This document shows positions 11,187 through 21,500 of a stretch of 64,000 nucleotides of DNA, piece by piece. The notes beneath the pieces are model-generated. The model was given only the letters and a program-made list of their open reading frames with translations. It ran no database searches and was not told the DNA's origin. The translations under genes were made by a program, and so were the position numbers. The DNA is from Aegilops tauschii subsp. strangulata. Taxonomy: Eukaryota > Streptophyta > Magnoliopsida > Poales > Poaceae. Every line of letters starts with the position of its first letter. Within the stretch, counting starts at the first letter, position 1. Location of the stretch: NCBI RefSeq assembly GCF_002575655.3, contig NC_053039.3, positions 242,398,622 to 242,462,621 of the forward strand. The letters run 5' to 3'.

Positions 11187-11525
11187 TACTGGCAATATGC
11201 CCGTGCGTTGCGACGGTCCAAAGTAGTAGAATAGTAGTACTTGTTCACAAACTTGAAAGAAATCACTCTTGTTTTGATATACTCCTAATATATTACTTTT
11301 CACTCAAAATATATTTCTCAGGCTGTTTTGATGAGTGAGGGCGGGATGTGGTTGCTTTCAAGATAATAAGGGGTTTTCTGCAAATTGGAGCAGAGAAGTG
11401 GGCTATTGTTGCAAAAATGCCACAACTTACCTCACATCCGTTAGATGCAGATCTAATGGTTAGAAACGACGGATGGCAGACACACCACCATCACCAACTG
11501 AGTCTTTTATAGGAGTAGGAGTAGA
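11187..11525 (+). mobile_element. MITE-like repeat family 2, copy
   Basis: About 340 bp. Starts ACTGGCAATATGCCCGTGCG, includes GTTCACAAACTTGAAAGAAA, GCTGTTTTGATGAGTGAGGG and CAAATTGGAGCAGAGAAGTG, and ends ACTGAGTCTTTTATAGGAGT. It aligns along its length with 14768-15107. The end region (GACGGATGGCAGACACACCA) resembles the reverse of family 1, so the two may share ends. Confidence 0.65.
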
Positions 11526-11980
11526 GAAAAATGTATAAATTGTAACATTTGGTTCCGCTCCTTGGCACGATTGATCACGATTGATAGATAGAAATAACGA
11601 TTGGAAACGCTAGGGCGGGGCTATTTCCGCCAGATAAGCAGGGTACGTAGTAGCTAGGTTGGCGCATCGTCGGTTTGGTCACATGCGGTCTGACATGTTC
11701 TAGTGTTTCTAGCAAGATGCCCGTGCGTTGCACGAAGTTGATGGAAAAGGTAAGCACAACTTATAAATTGATGGATGGAGTACTAGTTACAGTGATGCAT
11801 ACAATTAAGCAAAGGGATCGCACATGTCGGTATTGACTGGAACGAGAATGCAATAGCACAATAAGAATTAAGGCCACGATAATGCGATCGCAGTGGTGGT
11901 TACTGGAGGCAAGAAGAAAGATGCATCCATCAACGTACGACCTCCTCCTCAACTTAGTGCGCCAGGCCACCGACCGGCGG

Positions 11981-12523
11981 CTAAGGAGCGACGGCTTTTG
12001 TGGCGAGGTCAAGGTGCTTCTCAGCAAAGGCATCCAAGGCTTCCAGCCGGTTGAGGAAGGCCAACGTCGTAGCGTCCTCAATGGCCTTGTAGATACCTAT
12101 GTACATGATTTGCTCGTACATGTGGATGTGTAGGTCGACGAATTCTTGCAGGGCGAGGCGCCTCGTGGCGAGCGCGACCTCCAGGTGGACATTCTTCATG
12201 GCGTCGGCGGGCAGTCGCAGGGCCACCAGTGCTTGAAAGAGGTTCCGGCCATGGAGGCCGATTAGGGTGTTAGGCAATGAGGAGCCCGGGCGCGCGGGCT
12301 GGAGGAGTACAGCGATGTCGTCCCCGAGCTTCTTGAGGACGGTGAACTTATTGGTGGTGGCAACGATCATCTGGTCCAACTGAGAGTCGTAGTTGGCGTC
12401 GACGGCGGCCATCCACCAGCCGGTCGCGAACACCGTCTGGAGACGATCCTCGGCGCCATGCCGCAGGCCGGCGTCGTGGACCATCTGGCACAACCGCTTG
12501 CCGATCGTGCGCATCGCCGCCAT
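11981..12523 (-). CDS. Intact intronless gene, 180 aa, unknown function
   Basis: The frame is open further upstream to 12601, but the ATG at 12523 (MAAMRTIGKRL) is chosen because a TATA box lies at 12617-12624 and an ATG at 12601 would sit too close to it to be in the mRNA. The 180 residues are alpha-helix-rich, mildly hydrophobic and have no signal peptide or membrane segment. Visible words include GWWMAAVDANYDSQLD, LKKLGDDIAVLLQPARPG, LHGRNLFQALVALRLPADA, MKNVHLEVALATRRLALQE and LNRLEALDAFAEKHLDLA. GC content is high and drops sharply outside the ORF, as in many single-exon grass genes. No frame lesions. I do not recognise the family; a lineage-specific grass protein is my guess. Confidence 0.65.
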   Translation of the reverse strand: MAAMRTIGKRLCQMVHDAGLRHGAEDRLQTVFATGWWMAAVDANYDSQLDQMIVATTNKFTVLKKLGDDIAVLLQPARPGSSLPNTLIGLHGRNLFQALVALRLPADAMKNVHLEVALATRRLALQEFVDLHIHMYEQIMYIGIYKAIEDATTLAFLNRLEALDAFAEKHLDLATKAVAP

Positions 12524-12616
12524 GGGTCTAGAGTGAGCACTTTTGCGCTTAGTGTAGGTGCTTAGGCAAATGCTTAGGTGCGTACGATGTGGTAGAAGCA
12601 TTGGAATGGAGGGCCG

Positions 12617-12626
12617 CCTTTATATG
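12617..12626 (-). promoter_or_regulatory. TATA box of the 180-aa gene
   Basis: On the minus strand the sequence reads CATATAAAGG. It lies about 94 bp upstream of the ATG at 12523, leaving room for transcription to begin near 12590 and a short leader. Confidence 0.55.
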
Positions 12627-12960
12627 AGTGCAAACTGCGTTGCATTCACATCGTGCAGCCTCTTTTCCCGGTCCTCCTCCCATTACTTCCATCATGCATG
12701 CACGATGCTAATTGAAGGAGGATGCATCATTGGCCGCTCAACATTTCGGGAACCGCTACCCCTCCCTCGTCTGCATTAAAGCTGTATCGGGAACTGCACC
12801 GCCCGCTGTCAAATCGAATAGTACTGCGCCGCCCGTTGCACGCCCGGCTGAACACGCCTCCTCGCCTCCATCAAACCCCTCCGTTAAACTCGCATGCAAA
12901 CCGAGAAACCTACTCCAGCCACATGTCCGTTCATGAGCGGGCCGGAATTAAACGCAACAC

Positions 12961-13056
12961 CGGCCGAGCTCCTCCCGTCCGCCCTCAGTTTAAACTAGGC
13001 CAGACGCCGGCCAAGCTCCTACCATCCGCTCTCTATTTAAACGAGGCCAGACAGAC
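12961..13056 (+). repeat. Diverged tandem duplication with two TATA-like boxes
   Basis: CGGCCGAGCTCCTCCCGTCC ... CAGTTTAAACTAGGCCAGACG is followed directly by CGGCCAAGCTCCTACCATCC ... CTATTTAAACGAGGCCAGACA, about 48 bp per unit. Each unit has a TTTAAA core; the second, CTCTATTTAAAC at 13031, is the better TATA match and lies about 90 bp before the ATG at 13125. Confidence 0.6.
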
Positions 13057-13124
13057 AGCGGGCAAGAATCGCACCCCTCCGCCGCTCCCCCATCTCCTCC
13101 TTCACCATTTTCTCCACTCTTCCG

Positions 13125-13535
13125 ATGGCTTCCCAGGAGCCATTCTCCGGCATACTACCCGGCTGGGTGGCCTGCCGAGCCCTCCGGATACGGGCGAGGC
13201 CGCTTGGTGCTTCATCAACCTCGGTTGGCCCGACGGAGCCAGTTGCCGCCCCAATCCGGCGCGTGGTTCAGCAACTCACCGCTCCAGTTCAGCTCGATGA
13301 GGAGTGGCGAGTTGTTCCACGCCGGCACGGCGGCGAGCACGCCGGTACGGGCGTCGTCGCTGCCACGTCATACCGCGCCACCAGTGTCTGCGGTGGCCAC
13401 GCCTCCCGTGTCTGTGGGCGCGCCTCCCGTGCCTACGGCAATGCCATGCAGGCAGAGACAGAAGCCAGGTGTGTGGAGAGTGACGAGTCGGTGGCCAGCT
13501 TCTCCGTGTCCGCCGCCATCATCAACGAGAAGTAG
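13125..13535 (+). CDS. Possible small gene, 136 aa, unknown
   Basis: An ATG (MASQEPFSGILPGW) follows a TATA-like box and a pyrimidine-rich leader. The frame runs to TAG at 13533-13535; after the stop it stays open for another 45 codons (ending DPTSVCRR) to a second stop near 13671, so the TAG could be a mutation in a longer ORF. The region is GC-rich, and a second plus frame (13204-13569) and two minus frames are also open, which weakens the case. No domain recognised, no signal peptide, arginine- and alanine-rich. A relic of a gene, or chance, are both possible. Confidence 0.25.
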   Translation: MASQEPFSGILPGWVACRALRIRARPLGASSTSVGPTEPVAAPIRRVVQQLTAPVQLDEEWRVVPRRHGGEHAGTGVVAATSYRATSVCGGHASRVCGRASRAYGNAMQAETEARCVESDESVASFSVSAAIINEK

Positions 13536-13711
13536 AACACGGGAGGCCGCCGCCGGTTGGGTCCCATGAAGGCCACCGTCGAGGCGACGACTGCGCATTC
13601 GGGTGGTTTCTTTGCTGCTTCGTCTCTTCCGAGGACCTTCGTCGACCCCACAAGTGTCTGCCGGAGATGAGGAAGACAACGGGATCCGCAGGCGGCCATT
13701 TAGATTAGGTA

Positions 13712-13829
13712 CTCCCTCTCCTGCTGGCGGGAAATATTCGTTCTAAGAATGGATAAATTGGATGTGTCTATAGCTAAAATAAGTCTAGATACATCCATTT
13801 CTAGGACAAGTATTTCCGGACGGAGGGAG
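13712..13829 (+). mobile_element. Stowaway-type (Tc1/mariner) MITE
   Basis: Ends are CTCCCTCTCC and GGACGGAGGGAG, imperfect inverted repeats of the usual CTCCCTCCGT Stowaway end, flanked by TA on both sides (13710-13711 and 13830-13831). Internal GATGTGTCTATAGCTAAAAT is typical of Triticeae copies. 118 bp. Confidence 0.9.
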
Positions 13830-14269
13830 TATTAATCATACCAAGAGAGTCGGATTAGCACCGCTTAGTTCATGTAAATGTAATGAAATCCATCATGTTT
13901 ATATGAAGATCTGGCTTTTTTATACGAAATCCTGCATGCTTATATGAAAACAGTCCGTGTTTGCACGAATTTCATCTGGTTGGTTAGAGTTGTGAAAATG
14001 TATGCCGCTGGCGTTTGATGTCGTCCTCCGCGGCAGGAAGCGGGAGGAAATTTGCTGCCGTTGGAGATGCTCTTATGCTGGAAATAATAGAGTCACATCC
14101 AATCCATTTGAGTTAATTGCGTGTATGATTCTCCCTCTATAAAAAGTTAATTGCATGTATAGTGTACACGTGACTTGCAGGGTGGCTACAGCTTCGTACA
14201 GAAAGTTAAAAAGAAACAAGTCCATCCTTAATCTTGTATTCTAAGTACTCTGTGGGTTCCACTATTAGT

Positions 14270-14405
14270 ACAGTAGCGAAAGAAGTATATATTAAATAAG
14301 TAATATATAATATAAAAATCTAAAGTTAAAGACAGAATTCGAACTCAGGTCAACGCGTTGCGAGCATCCGGCGCTAACCAGTCCAGCACATTTTTGTTGT
14401 AGACC
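14270..14405 (-). mobile_element. Possible tRNA-derived SINE
   Basis: The minus strand carries TGGTTAGCGCCGG (14380-14368, like a Pol III A box) and, about 33 bases on, GAGTTCGAATTC (14346-14335, like a B box), followed by a T- and AT-rich tail (TCTTTAACTTTAGATTTTTA). This arrangement is that of a tRNA-like SINE head. I cannot define both ends or target-site duplications. Confidence 0.4.
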
Positions 14406-14439
14406 ATGTTGGAGATATATCTCCATGTCTACTCTTATA

Positions 14440-14595
14440 CTCCATCCGTTCCTAAATATTTGTCTTTTTTAGATTTCAAATGGAGTACCACATACAGATG
14501 TGTATGTAGACATATTTTAGAATTCACTCATTTTGCATTGTATGTAGTCACTTGTTGAAATCTCTAAAAAGATAAATATTTAGGATCGGAGGGAG
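14440..14595 (+). mobile_element. Stowaway-type MITE
   Basis: Starts CTCCATCCGTTCCTAAATAT and ends ATATTTAGGATCGGAGGGAG, inverted repeats of each other, with TA on both sides. 156 bp. Confidence 0.92.
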
Positions 14596-14599
14596 TAGA

Positions 14600-14767
14600 A
14601 AACAGAGTTGGTAATGATGGTGTGCGTGCCATCCTGCAATATAGGCCGTCGGATTTATATCTAACGGATAGGAAGGAAACTATCGCAATTTTGCAAAAAA
14701 AATACCCACACCCCTCTCCACGTTTGCAAATAAGGCCTTCCCTCGTTCATCCTTTTCTCTACTCTTA
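14600..14767 (+). mobile_element. MITE-like repeat family 1, copy
   Basis: From AACAGAGTTGGTAATGATGG to CCTCGTTCATCCTTTTCTCT, lacking the terminal CATCTTGCTAGT part. It runs straight into the family-2 copy at 14768. Confidence 0.7.
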
Positions 14768-15107
14768 CTAGCAATGTGCCCGTGCGTTGCAACAGATCCA
14801 AAATAGAATAATACATGTTCACAAACTTGAAAGAAAAACACTCTAGTTTGGTGTATATATCAGTAAAAATATACTCGTATTAGGTTTCACTCAAAATATA
14901 TTCCTTGTGGCTGTTTTGATGAGGTGGGGGAGGGATGTGGTTGGTTTCAAGATACTAAGGGGTTTCTGCAAATTGGAGCAGAGAAGTGGGGTCTTGTTGC
15001 AGAAATGCCATGACTTACATCATAGTCGTTAGATGCAAATCTGATGGTCAGAAATGACGGATGGCAGACACACCATCATCACGAACTGAGTCTTTTATAG
15101 GAGTTAG
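14768..15107 (+). mobile_element. MITE-like repeat family 2, copy
   Basis: Starts ACTAGCAATGTGCCCGTGCG and ends ACTGAGTCTTTTATAGGAGT; 340 bp, aligning end to end with 11187-11525. No coding potential. Confidence 0.7.
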
Positions 15108-15112
15108 AGATA

Positions 15113-15412
15113 AAAAATAGAGTTGGTGATGATGGTGTGCCTGCCATCCTGCAATATAGGCCGTCCGATTTATATCTGACGGATAGGAAGGAAACTATGG
15201 CAATTTTGCAAAAAGATACCCACACCCCTCTCCACGTTTGCAAATAAGGCCTTCCCTCGTTCATCTTTTTCTCTCACAAGATAAACTACTCATATAAATG
15301 CATCTTGATGTTTCGTGCAACGCATGGGCATCTTGCTAGTCTCTCACAAGATAAACTACTCATACAAATGCATCTTGATGTTCCGTGCAACGCATGGGCA
15401 TCTAGCTAGTTT
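15113..15412 (+). mobile_element. MITE-like repeat family 1, copy with duplicated end
   Basis: AAATAGAGTTGGTGATGATG to GCATCTTGCTAGT (15343), followed at 15342-15412 by a second copy of only the last 70 bases (TCTCACAAGATAAACTACTC to GGGCATCTAGCTAGT). Confidence 0.75.
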
Positions 15413-15833
15413 CTTTTAAAATAGTTACTGCGATAATTGGGTTGAAGTGATATATTATATGTCTGCCCCAAATGATTTCAGATTCACTAGTACTAACAAA
15501 TAAAAGGTTGTCTTGTTAATTAACAGAAAACAGGGTGAAAACTATCACATGAGGCCGGTGAAAACAAGGCACATTGGGTTCAGCGTCATCGTCACTACAG
15601 CTGTGCGCGCGCGAGAAGTCTACATATCGAGGGGGCTATAGAGAAAAAGACGTATGTCGTGTGTTTGAGCGAGGCACGGAGACACAATGTTTGAGAGAAA
15701 CCGATTGGCAGATTAAGATCAGATCGAGTTGTCACCCTTCTGCTGTCATTGTTGGGGTTGGGGGGTGGGGAAGGGGACGGAGAGAAAGACGTACTGAGAG
15801 TGTGCGCGGTAGGCACAAAGGCACAACTAGCGA
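15413..15833. other. Spacer, no convincing gene
   Basis: Short ORFs at 15574-15879 (plus) and 15595-15816 (minus) overlap and have low-complexity composition from GAGAGA and GTGTG tracts. Nothing recognised. Confidence 0.4.
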
Positions 15834-16030
15834 GTGTGTGTGTGTGTTTGAAAGAGGAGTAGATAGATTACTATCATGATCGATGTGTCACCCTACTCCT
15901 TCGGTGTCGGGTAGTGTGTGTGTGTTTGAGAGAGAAGCCAGTCGATAGATTAGTAGCAAGATTGAGGTGTCACCCTACTCCTTCGGTGTCGGGAAGTGTG
16001 TGTGTGTGTGGGTGGGTGGGTGGGGGGGCA
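15834..16030 (+). repeat. Tandem repeat of about 80 bp with GT tracts
   Basis: Two and a half units: (GT)n, TTTGAGAGAG-like, GTAGATAGATTA, then GTGTCACCCTACTCCTTCGG and TGTCGGG. The last unit runs into GTGGGTGGGTGGGTGGGGGG. Confidence 0.8.
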
Positions 16031-16047
16031 GTGACACTTACATATCT

Positions 16048-16287
16048 CTACTCTTATAAAAAAACAGAGTTGGTGATGATGGTGTTCCCGCCATCCTGCA
16101 ATATAGGCCATCCGATTTATATCTGATGGATAGGAAGGAAACTATGGCAATTTTGCAAAAAGATACCCACACCCCTCTCCACATTTGCAAATAAGGCATT
16201 CCCTCGTTCATCTTTTTCTCCCACAAGATAAATTAATCATACAGATGCATCTTGATGTTCCATGCAACGCATGGGCATCTTGCTAGT
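16048..16287 (+). mobile_element. MITE-like repeat family 1, best complete copy
   Basis: About 240 bp from CTACTCTTATAAAAAAACAG to CGCATGGGCATCTTGCTAGT. It contains every segment seen in the other copies (CCATCCTGCAATATAGGCCA, TATGGCAATTTTGCAAAAAG, TCTCCCACAAGATAAATTAA), so it is the reference for the family. No open frame of note; the superfamily cannot be assigned because no clear inverted repeats or target duplications are visible. Confidence 0.75.
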
Positions 16288-16431
16288 AGGGAGAAGGAGT
16301 TTGTGTGACCCATATCTATATTAAGGGATAGGTAGATAGGATGTGTACGAGGCATACTTAAAGCATCATGGAGATAAACAAACGGTGTGCATGCAAGTGC
16401 CGGAAAAAATGAAGCGATAAACAATGCCTAC

Positions 16432-16466
<35 letters not shown>

Positions 16467-17690
16467 CGATATCTCAAAACAAAAGGTGCTCTGCTGGAAT
16501 CCCATTGTATGTATTCATATGGTTCCGGAACTCGAGTTAACCTTAGGCATATGTGTGAGAGAGATAATTATCCTTTGAGACATTAGTGGTTGTGGGTGGG
16601 CGGAATTAAAGGGGTGGGCAAGTTCGACAGAGAGAGCGTGTGTGTTTCTGTGTGAGAGACTTGCAGGACGGGGTAGAAAGACGAATTCTAACCTTGACGG
16701 AGGGAGAGAAATACACGAAGTGCGCGTGTGTGATTCCGATGCCCACAGGTAAATGAGATATGTATGCGTGTGAGAGCGATTGCACAATTCATTCACGTAT
16801 CACTATCTAGCGATCGTGGACGTGCATCGCTTGAACATAAATCAATATATACTTCGTATCGTGGCCAAAGGTACAATATCGATTCAACGCTATAAAGATT
16901 GGACACTCACATATCACATTTTTTTCTATCTAAATAAACCTTTTCAATTGTGCATGCCAAAGTTACAGTGATGTTTCTTCAAACAACCAATGTAGTTATC
17001 ATGTACATGCACCAAATTCATTAGTCTTGGATGATTTAAGGTTCTATTATGAAGTAATATATGTAATATTCATATATGAATTCAATGGGTACGCAATTTA
17101 TGAAATGGAGGCTATGTAATCATATGAGGTAACACTTTTAAGTAGCGGGCTACAATATCCATTTGTTTTGTGGGACTACAATATCCATTTCTTTTTGTGC
17201 GCCTCTACACTAACACGTCAATGCATTATGTTTAAAGTAAATAACCAATGGCACTAAATTATCTATTTACACGAGAAATACATAGGCTGAGCGTTTGATC
17301 CCTTTTTTGTGAACGCGCCTCTACACCCGTACGATTGGCCGCGCCCGTGTGAACGTCCAAGTTATCGGCGCATCATCCCGAGTTATTGTCATTTTTTCTG
17401 GGGTGGACTTCACACCAGTTATTAACTGATGACGCGTGCCTCGTGTACACAGTCTCGCATGACCTTCCCTCTAGCACGGTCCAAAATTAGTTGAAACTGG
17501 ATACGAACGATCCCGCGGGCGGCAAAATCTCCCACCTCCTTCTAAAATTTCTGCCACCTAGTCTTTAGCATGCGAAATTCCCCTTTTGTCCTTGGTGCAT
17601 GGAGAACAACAGTAACAATACCGCCCTCATCTACATAATAGGTCGGGGCTGCTTTGGTAACTTCCGGTTCCCCCCACCACATGGCACCCC
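16288..17690. other. AT-rich spacer, no gene seen
   Basis: Holds a (GT)12(GA)6 microsatellite at 16433-16464 and scattered GTGTG/GAGAG tracts to about 16780. 16790-17500 is plain AT-rich sequence with a short internal repeat (ACAATATCCATTTGTTTTGT / ACAATATCCATTTCTTTTTG, 17151-17200). No supported coding region. Confidence 0.5.
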
Positions 17691-17817
17691 ATTTCCTCTC
17701 CCCCTCCCGCAAAAAACGACTAACTCCATAGCACCAGAGCATCTTACATCACGCCGTCCGTACTTCATCGGCCTTTCTACCCCTCCCCTCTCGAAACCCT
17801 AGACTGCTCATCCATCG

Positions 17818-18440
17818 GCGTACCAGAGCCCATTCACTGTCAGCGGCGTCCACCTCGCTGGATCTGCTTCTGCGGCCGCATCTACCCCTCCCACCGCCAC
17901 TAGAAACAAGTAGACTACTCATCCACCATTGTACCACAGCCCATTCAGTGTCGGCCTTGTCCACGGCGCCGGATCTGCTTCGCCGGTACTCTCGTCAACT
18001 ACAGCACATCTGCAGCGGCTCATTCGTACTCCCCACCGGAGACGCTTCGTCCACACCCCCCCGGAGCCACCCCACCGATGGCCTCTGATCCTCTTCGCCG
18101 GCACCTTCCTCAACCCTACCGGAGCCGCTTCACCGACACCATCGTCAACCCTACCGGAGTAGCTTTGCCTATACCATTCTCAACCCTACCAGGGCCGCTT
18201 TGCCAACTCACAAGTCCACAGCCACAGATCCGCTTCGTCGCACCCTCATCCAACCTACCGGAGCAGCTTCTGACGCCCTGTGCACGGCCACAGATCCGCA
18301 TCGTCGACACCATCCTTAACCCAACCACCGGAGCAGCTTCACCGATCCACGGCCACAGATCCGCTTCGCCCACACCGTAGTCCACCCTACCAGAGCCGCT
18401 CCACAAACACCCTACTCGACGGTTCTAGATCCCGTTACCG
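17818..18440 (+). repeat. Degenerate minisatellite in the leader of the five-exon gene
   Basis: About 35-45-bp units built on CCGGAGCCGCTTCACCGACA and CCATCGTCAACCCTACC recur with substitutions (GGAGTAGCTTTGCC, GGGCCGCTTTGCC, GGAGCAGCTTCACC). It follows CGAAACCCTAG (17795), a word frequent in plant 5' leaders. Both strands carry open frames through it because the repeat has few stop codons. Confidence 0.6.
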
Positions 18441-18507
18441 GACCCCGACAGCCAGCGCAGCGTCATCACCCTTGACGTTTCTAACCTGATTCCCACCGTC
18501 TGGCAAG

Positions 18508-21500
18508 ATGCCAACCACGCGCCACGGCCTAGGTACTTGTCACCTTTAAACCTGTCCAGCATCACCTGCCCGATGTACTTCAAATATACTAATAGGTCAC
18601 TGTTACCTTTATGCAGCTAGCAAAAACTACAAGGACGATGTTTCTTCTGGATCTAACAGCTTGACCAACCAAGATCCTGGACTGAGGCATTGCTATGATC
18701 TTGTAAGCACGTCTCTCTCTCTTGTATTGCTGTGTGCCTGCCAGCATGCTTTGCTAGGATTTTCGACCAGTAATCCCTTTATGCAGACAATGATTTCTAC
18801 TACTGGCTGCTAAATTAGATATGTATATGTCATACATGATACTACCTCGTACCTCCGTTCCTAAATATAAGTCTTTCTAGAGATTCCACTATAGGCTACA
18901 TACGGAGGAAAATGAGTGAATCTACACTCGAAAATGCATCTATATACATCTGTATGTGGTCCATACTGGAATCTCTACAAAGACATATATTTAGGAACAG
19001 AGGTTGTACATTACACAAAATCGTAGGTGGCATGTAGGAATTCCAGTGCACTACATTAGGCTCCCTTAGAGTGCTGCTAGTCTAGCACACAGAGTCATGG
19101 CTAGTTTATGCTACGCACACAATCATTAATAGGTGGTTTAAATATGCGGAAGGGATATGCAATGTATTATCATGTAGAGATGTCTGAAATTAGCCGTGTC
19201 AACTTGCAGATAGGGTTACACAATGAAAAAGTACAAGATGTATGTGGCAATTTCATGGAACATCGCAAAAAAAGGAGAGGCGGCGGTGAGCCTATACAGT
19301 GTGCTATGGTAGGTCACTCCTCCATTGCAATCATCGTGACATGTTATTTGTATGTCAGTTCTATTGGCCAAGTTTCTTAGGGACAATTATTACGAGTTAT
19401 CCTAAGAAAATAAGCACCTGTGAATATATGCTCCAGGTAATAAGCCAACCAGTTCTTTTCATTGCCTTCCTTTTCAGCTTATCTTTGGTATGATCAGTGA
19501 AAAGTCTAGATTGCATTATATTTTTCATTTTTCTGCCCATATGAAAAATAATTTGACTTGCAAACATCACAAATTGAACCCAGTGCAGTAATTAATATGA
19601 TAGGAAAACAGACCATCACTATTTGTTCAAAATGCAAATACAAAGATACCATCTACTTGGCACAATCTACTTTGGTCAATGTCTTCCATAGAGATCCAAT
19701 TTCCTAATTTAAACGAAGAATGCATGACCCACATTTAAATGAAGAACAATTATTTATTGAAATTCGATGGTCCAAGTGGCTGGTTATTATCATATAGCAG
19801 CAGCACCTAAAAGCATCATATAGCAGCAGTAGCTCATAGCAACTCATCATACAGCAGCAGCAGCAGTCTGCAATTCACCATATACTAGCAGCAGCTCATA
19901 GCAATTCATCATATAGCAGCAGTAGGAGCAGCTCATAGCAATTCATCATATAGCAGCAGCATGAGCAGCTCATAGCAATTCATCATACAGCAGCAGCAGG
20001 AGCAGCTTATAGCAACTCATCATATAGCAGCAGCAGCTCATAGCAATTCATCATATAGTAGCAGTAGCTCATAGCAATTCATCATATAGTAGTAGCAGGA
20101 GCAGCTCATAGCAATGCATCATATAGCAGCAGTAGAAGCGGCTCATAGTAATTCATCGTATAGTGGATCAGAATGAAAATTTGGCAAATCAGCGGAGATC
20201 CTCACCTTGTTGGATGAGCTCATCCTTCAACAGCACCTCAAGGCGACGGCCTGGGAGGAGGGGAGGGGGAATAAGGTGCCTTCTGCTGCAGTGTGGCATC
20301 CGCCGTAGTTGTGCGGCGCCCGCTGGAGTAGTGCGTTGGACGGACCACAGTGGAGCAGCTGCTGGAGACCATGAGAATGAGGGGCGGCGCCAGAGGGAGG
20401 AGCAGCCGGGGAGATTTGCCCCTACCTACCAGCCATGTAGCCTAGCTGGATAGAGCATCGTCGAGGACCAGGCTAGATGGGACCAGAGGCGTCAGCTCGC
20501 TGGAGGAACCCTAGGGCTGCAGGCAGGGGATCGAGGTAGAGGGAAAGGGGAGAGGAGATGCAAGCGGGCAGGGCAATGAACGCTTGCGTGTTTGTTTTTA
20601 CTTGAGGGTCAGGTGTGACGCGGGTGTGAGCAGTTGCATTTTGAGTGTAATATAGGCAGACAACAGAGTCATTTCACTATTCCCCTTCCCTTTAATTTTT
20701 AGTGAGCTTCTACCTGAAACACCCCCCTCCAAAGCGAAATAAGTTAAGCCCAAACCCATAACTCAAAAATGACTTCTTTACATCTTTTATGACTTATTTT
20801 GACAATAAGCCCTGAAAAGGCGGAATCGAACTGGCCCTTAACCTGCAATTCAATTGTGCGTGCAATGATGAATCACCCCTGCCTGCTATAGTGTACATTT
20901 AGGCATCATCATACATGGCATAACCTAATACATGTGCATTCCATTGTAGAATCTGGAATATGCAATGTTTATGTTAGTTCATACATTGCACATGATGTTT
21001 AAATGCCCCTTAAATCTGGTCAGTCAAGTGATGGTCTTTAAGCCTCCTTCTTTGCTTCTTTTCTTGATATGTAAGATTTGCTCACACATCTGTTCAATTG
21101 TTGTTTGCATCAGCCAACCATACTAGGATTGTTTGCTTTGATTACTTGTTGTTCTTGACCTAACACTCTAACAGAGCTTGTCAACGATTTAAACACTAAG
21201 GGCAGCTGTAGTGGGGCCTTGTATAACTCATAGGTGACATAAAGGTTTGGCTGTACACTAAAGTAGGCTCTCCAAGAGTACCTGGAGATCCAATTCGAAG
21301 GTATGCCTAGTTTTTACATAGTGCAGACATAGTAAATGCTCATTTCGTTGTGTGAAAGTGCAAGAGATGTGGCATGTTTCATTATGTGGTATTGTTTTGT
21401 TACAATCTCATCCTTTTGTGTTGTTCACGGACTGGAAAGTATGCATATTTATCTTCCAAGGAGACGAGTAACTAGTTTGTGTCACCTTGCAGAGGGGGTG

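Noticed and set aside
13204..13699. Alternative plus and minus ORFs over 13125-13535
   Set aside because: All frames are open through GC-rich sequence; none has better start context than 13125.
14335..14380. Functional tRNA gene on the minus strand
   Set aside because: Only A- and B-box-like words; no acceptor stem or anticodon loop could be fitted.
19787..20165. CRISPR-like or coding poly-Gln repeat
   Set aside because: Units vary in length and carry stops; no spacer structure. It is a simple tandem array.
20163..20453. 96-aa plus ORF
   Set aside because: Overlaps a GC-rich segment that looks better on the minus strand; arginine-rich with no domain, inside an intron of the five-exon model.
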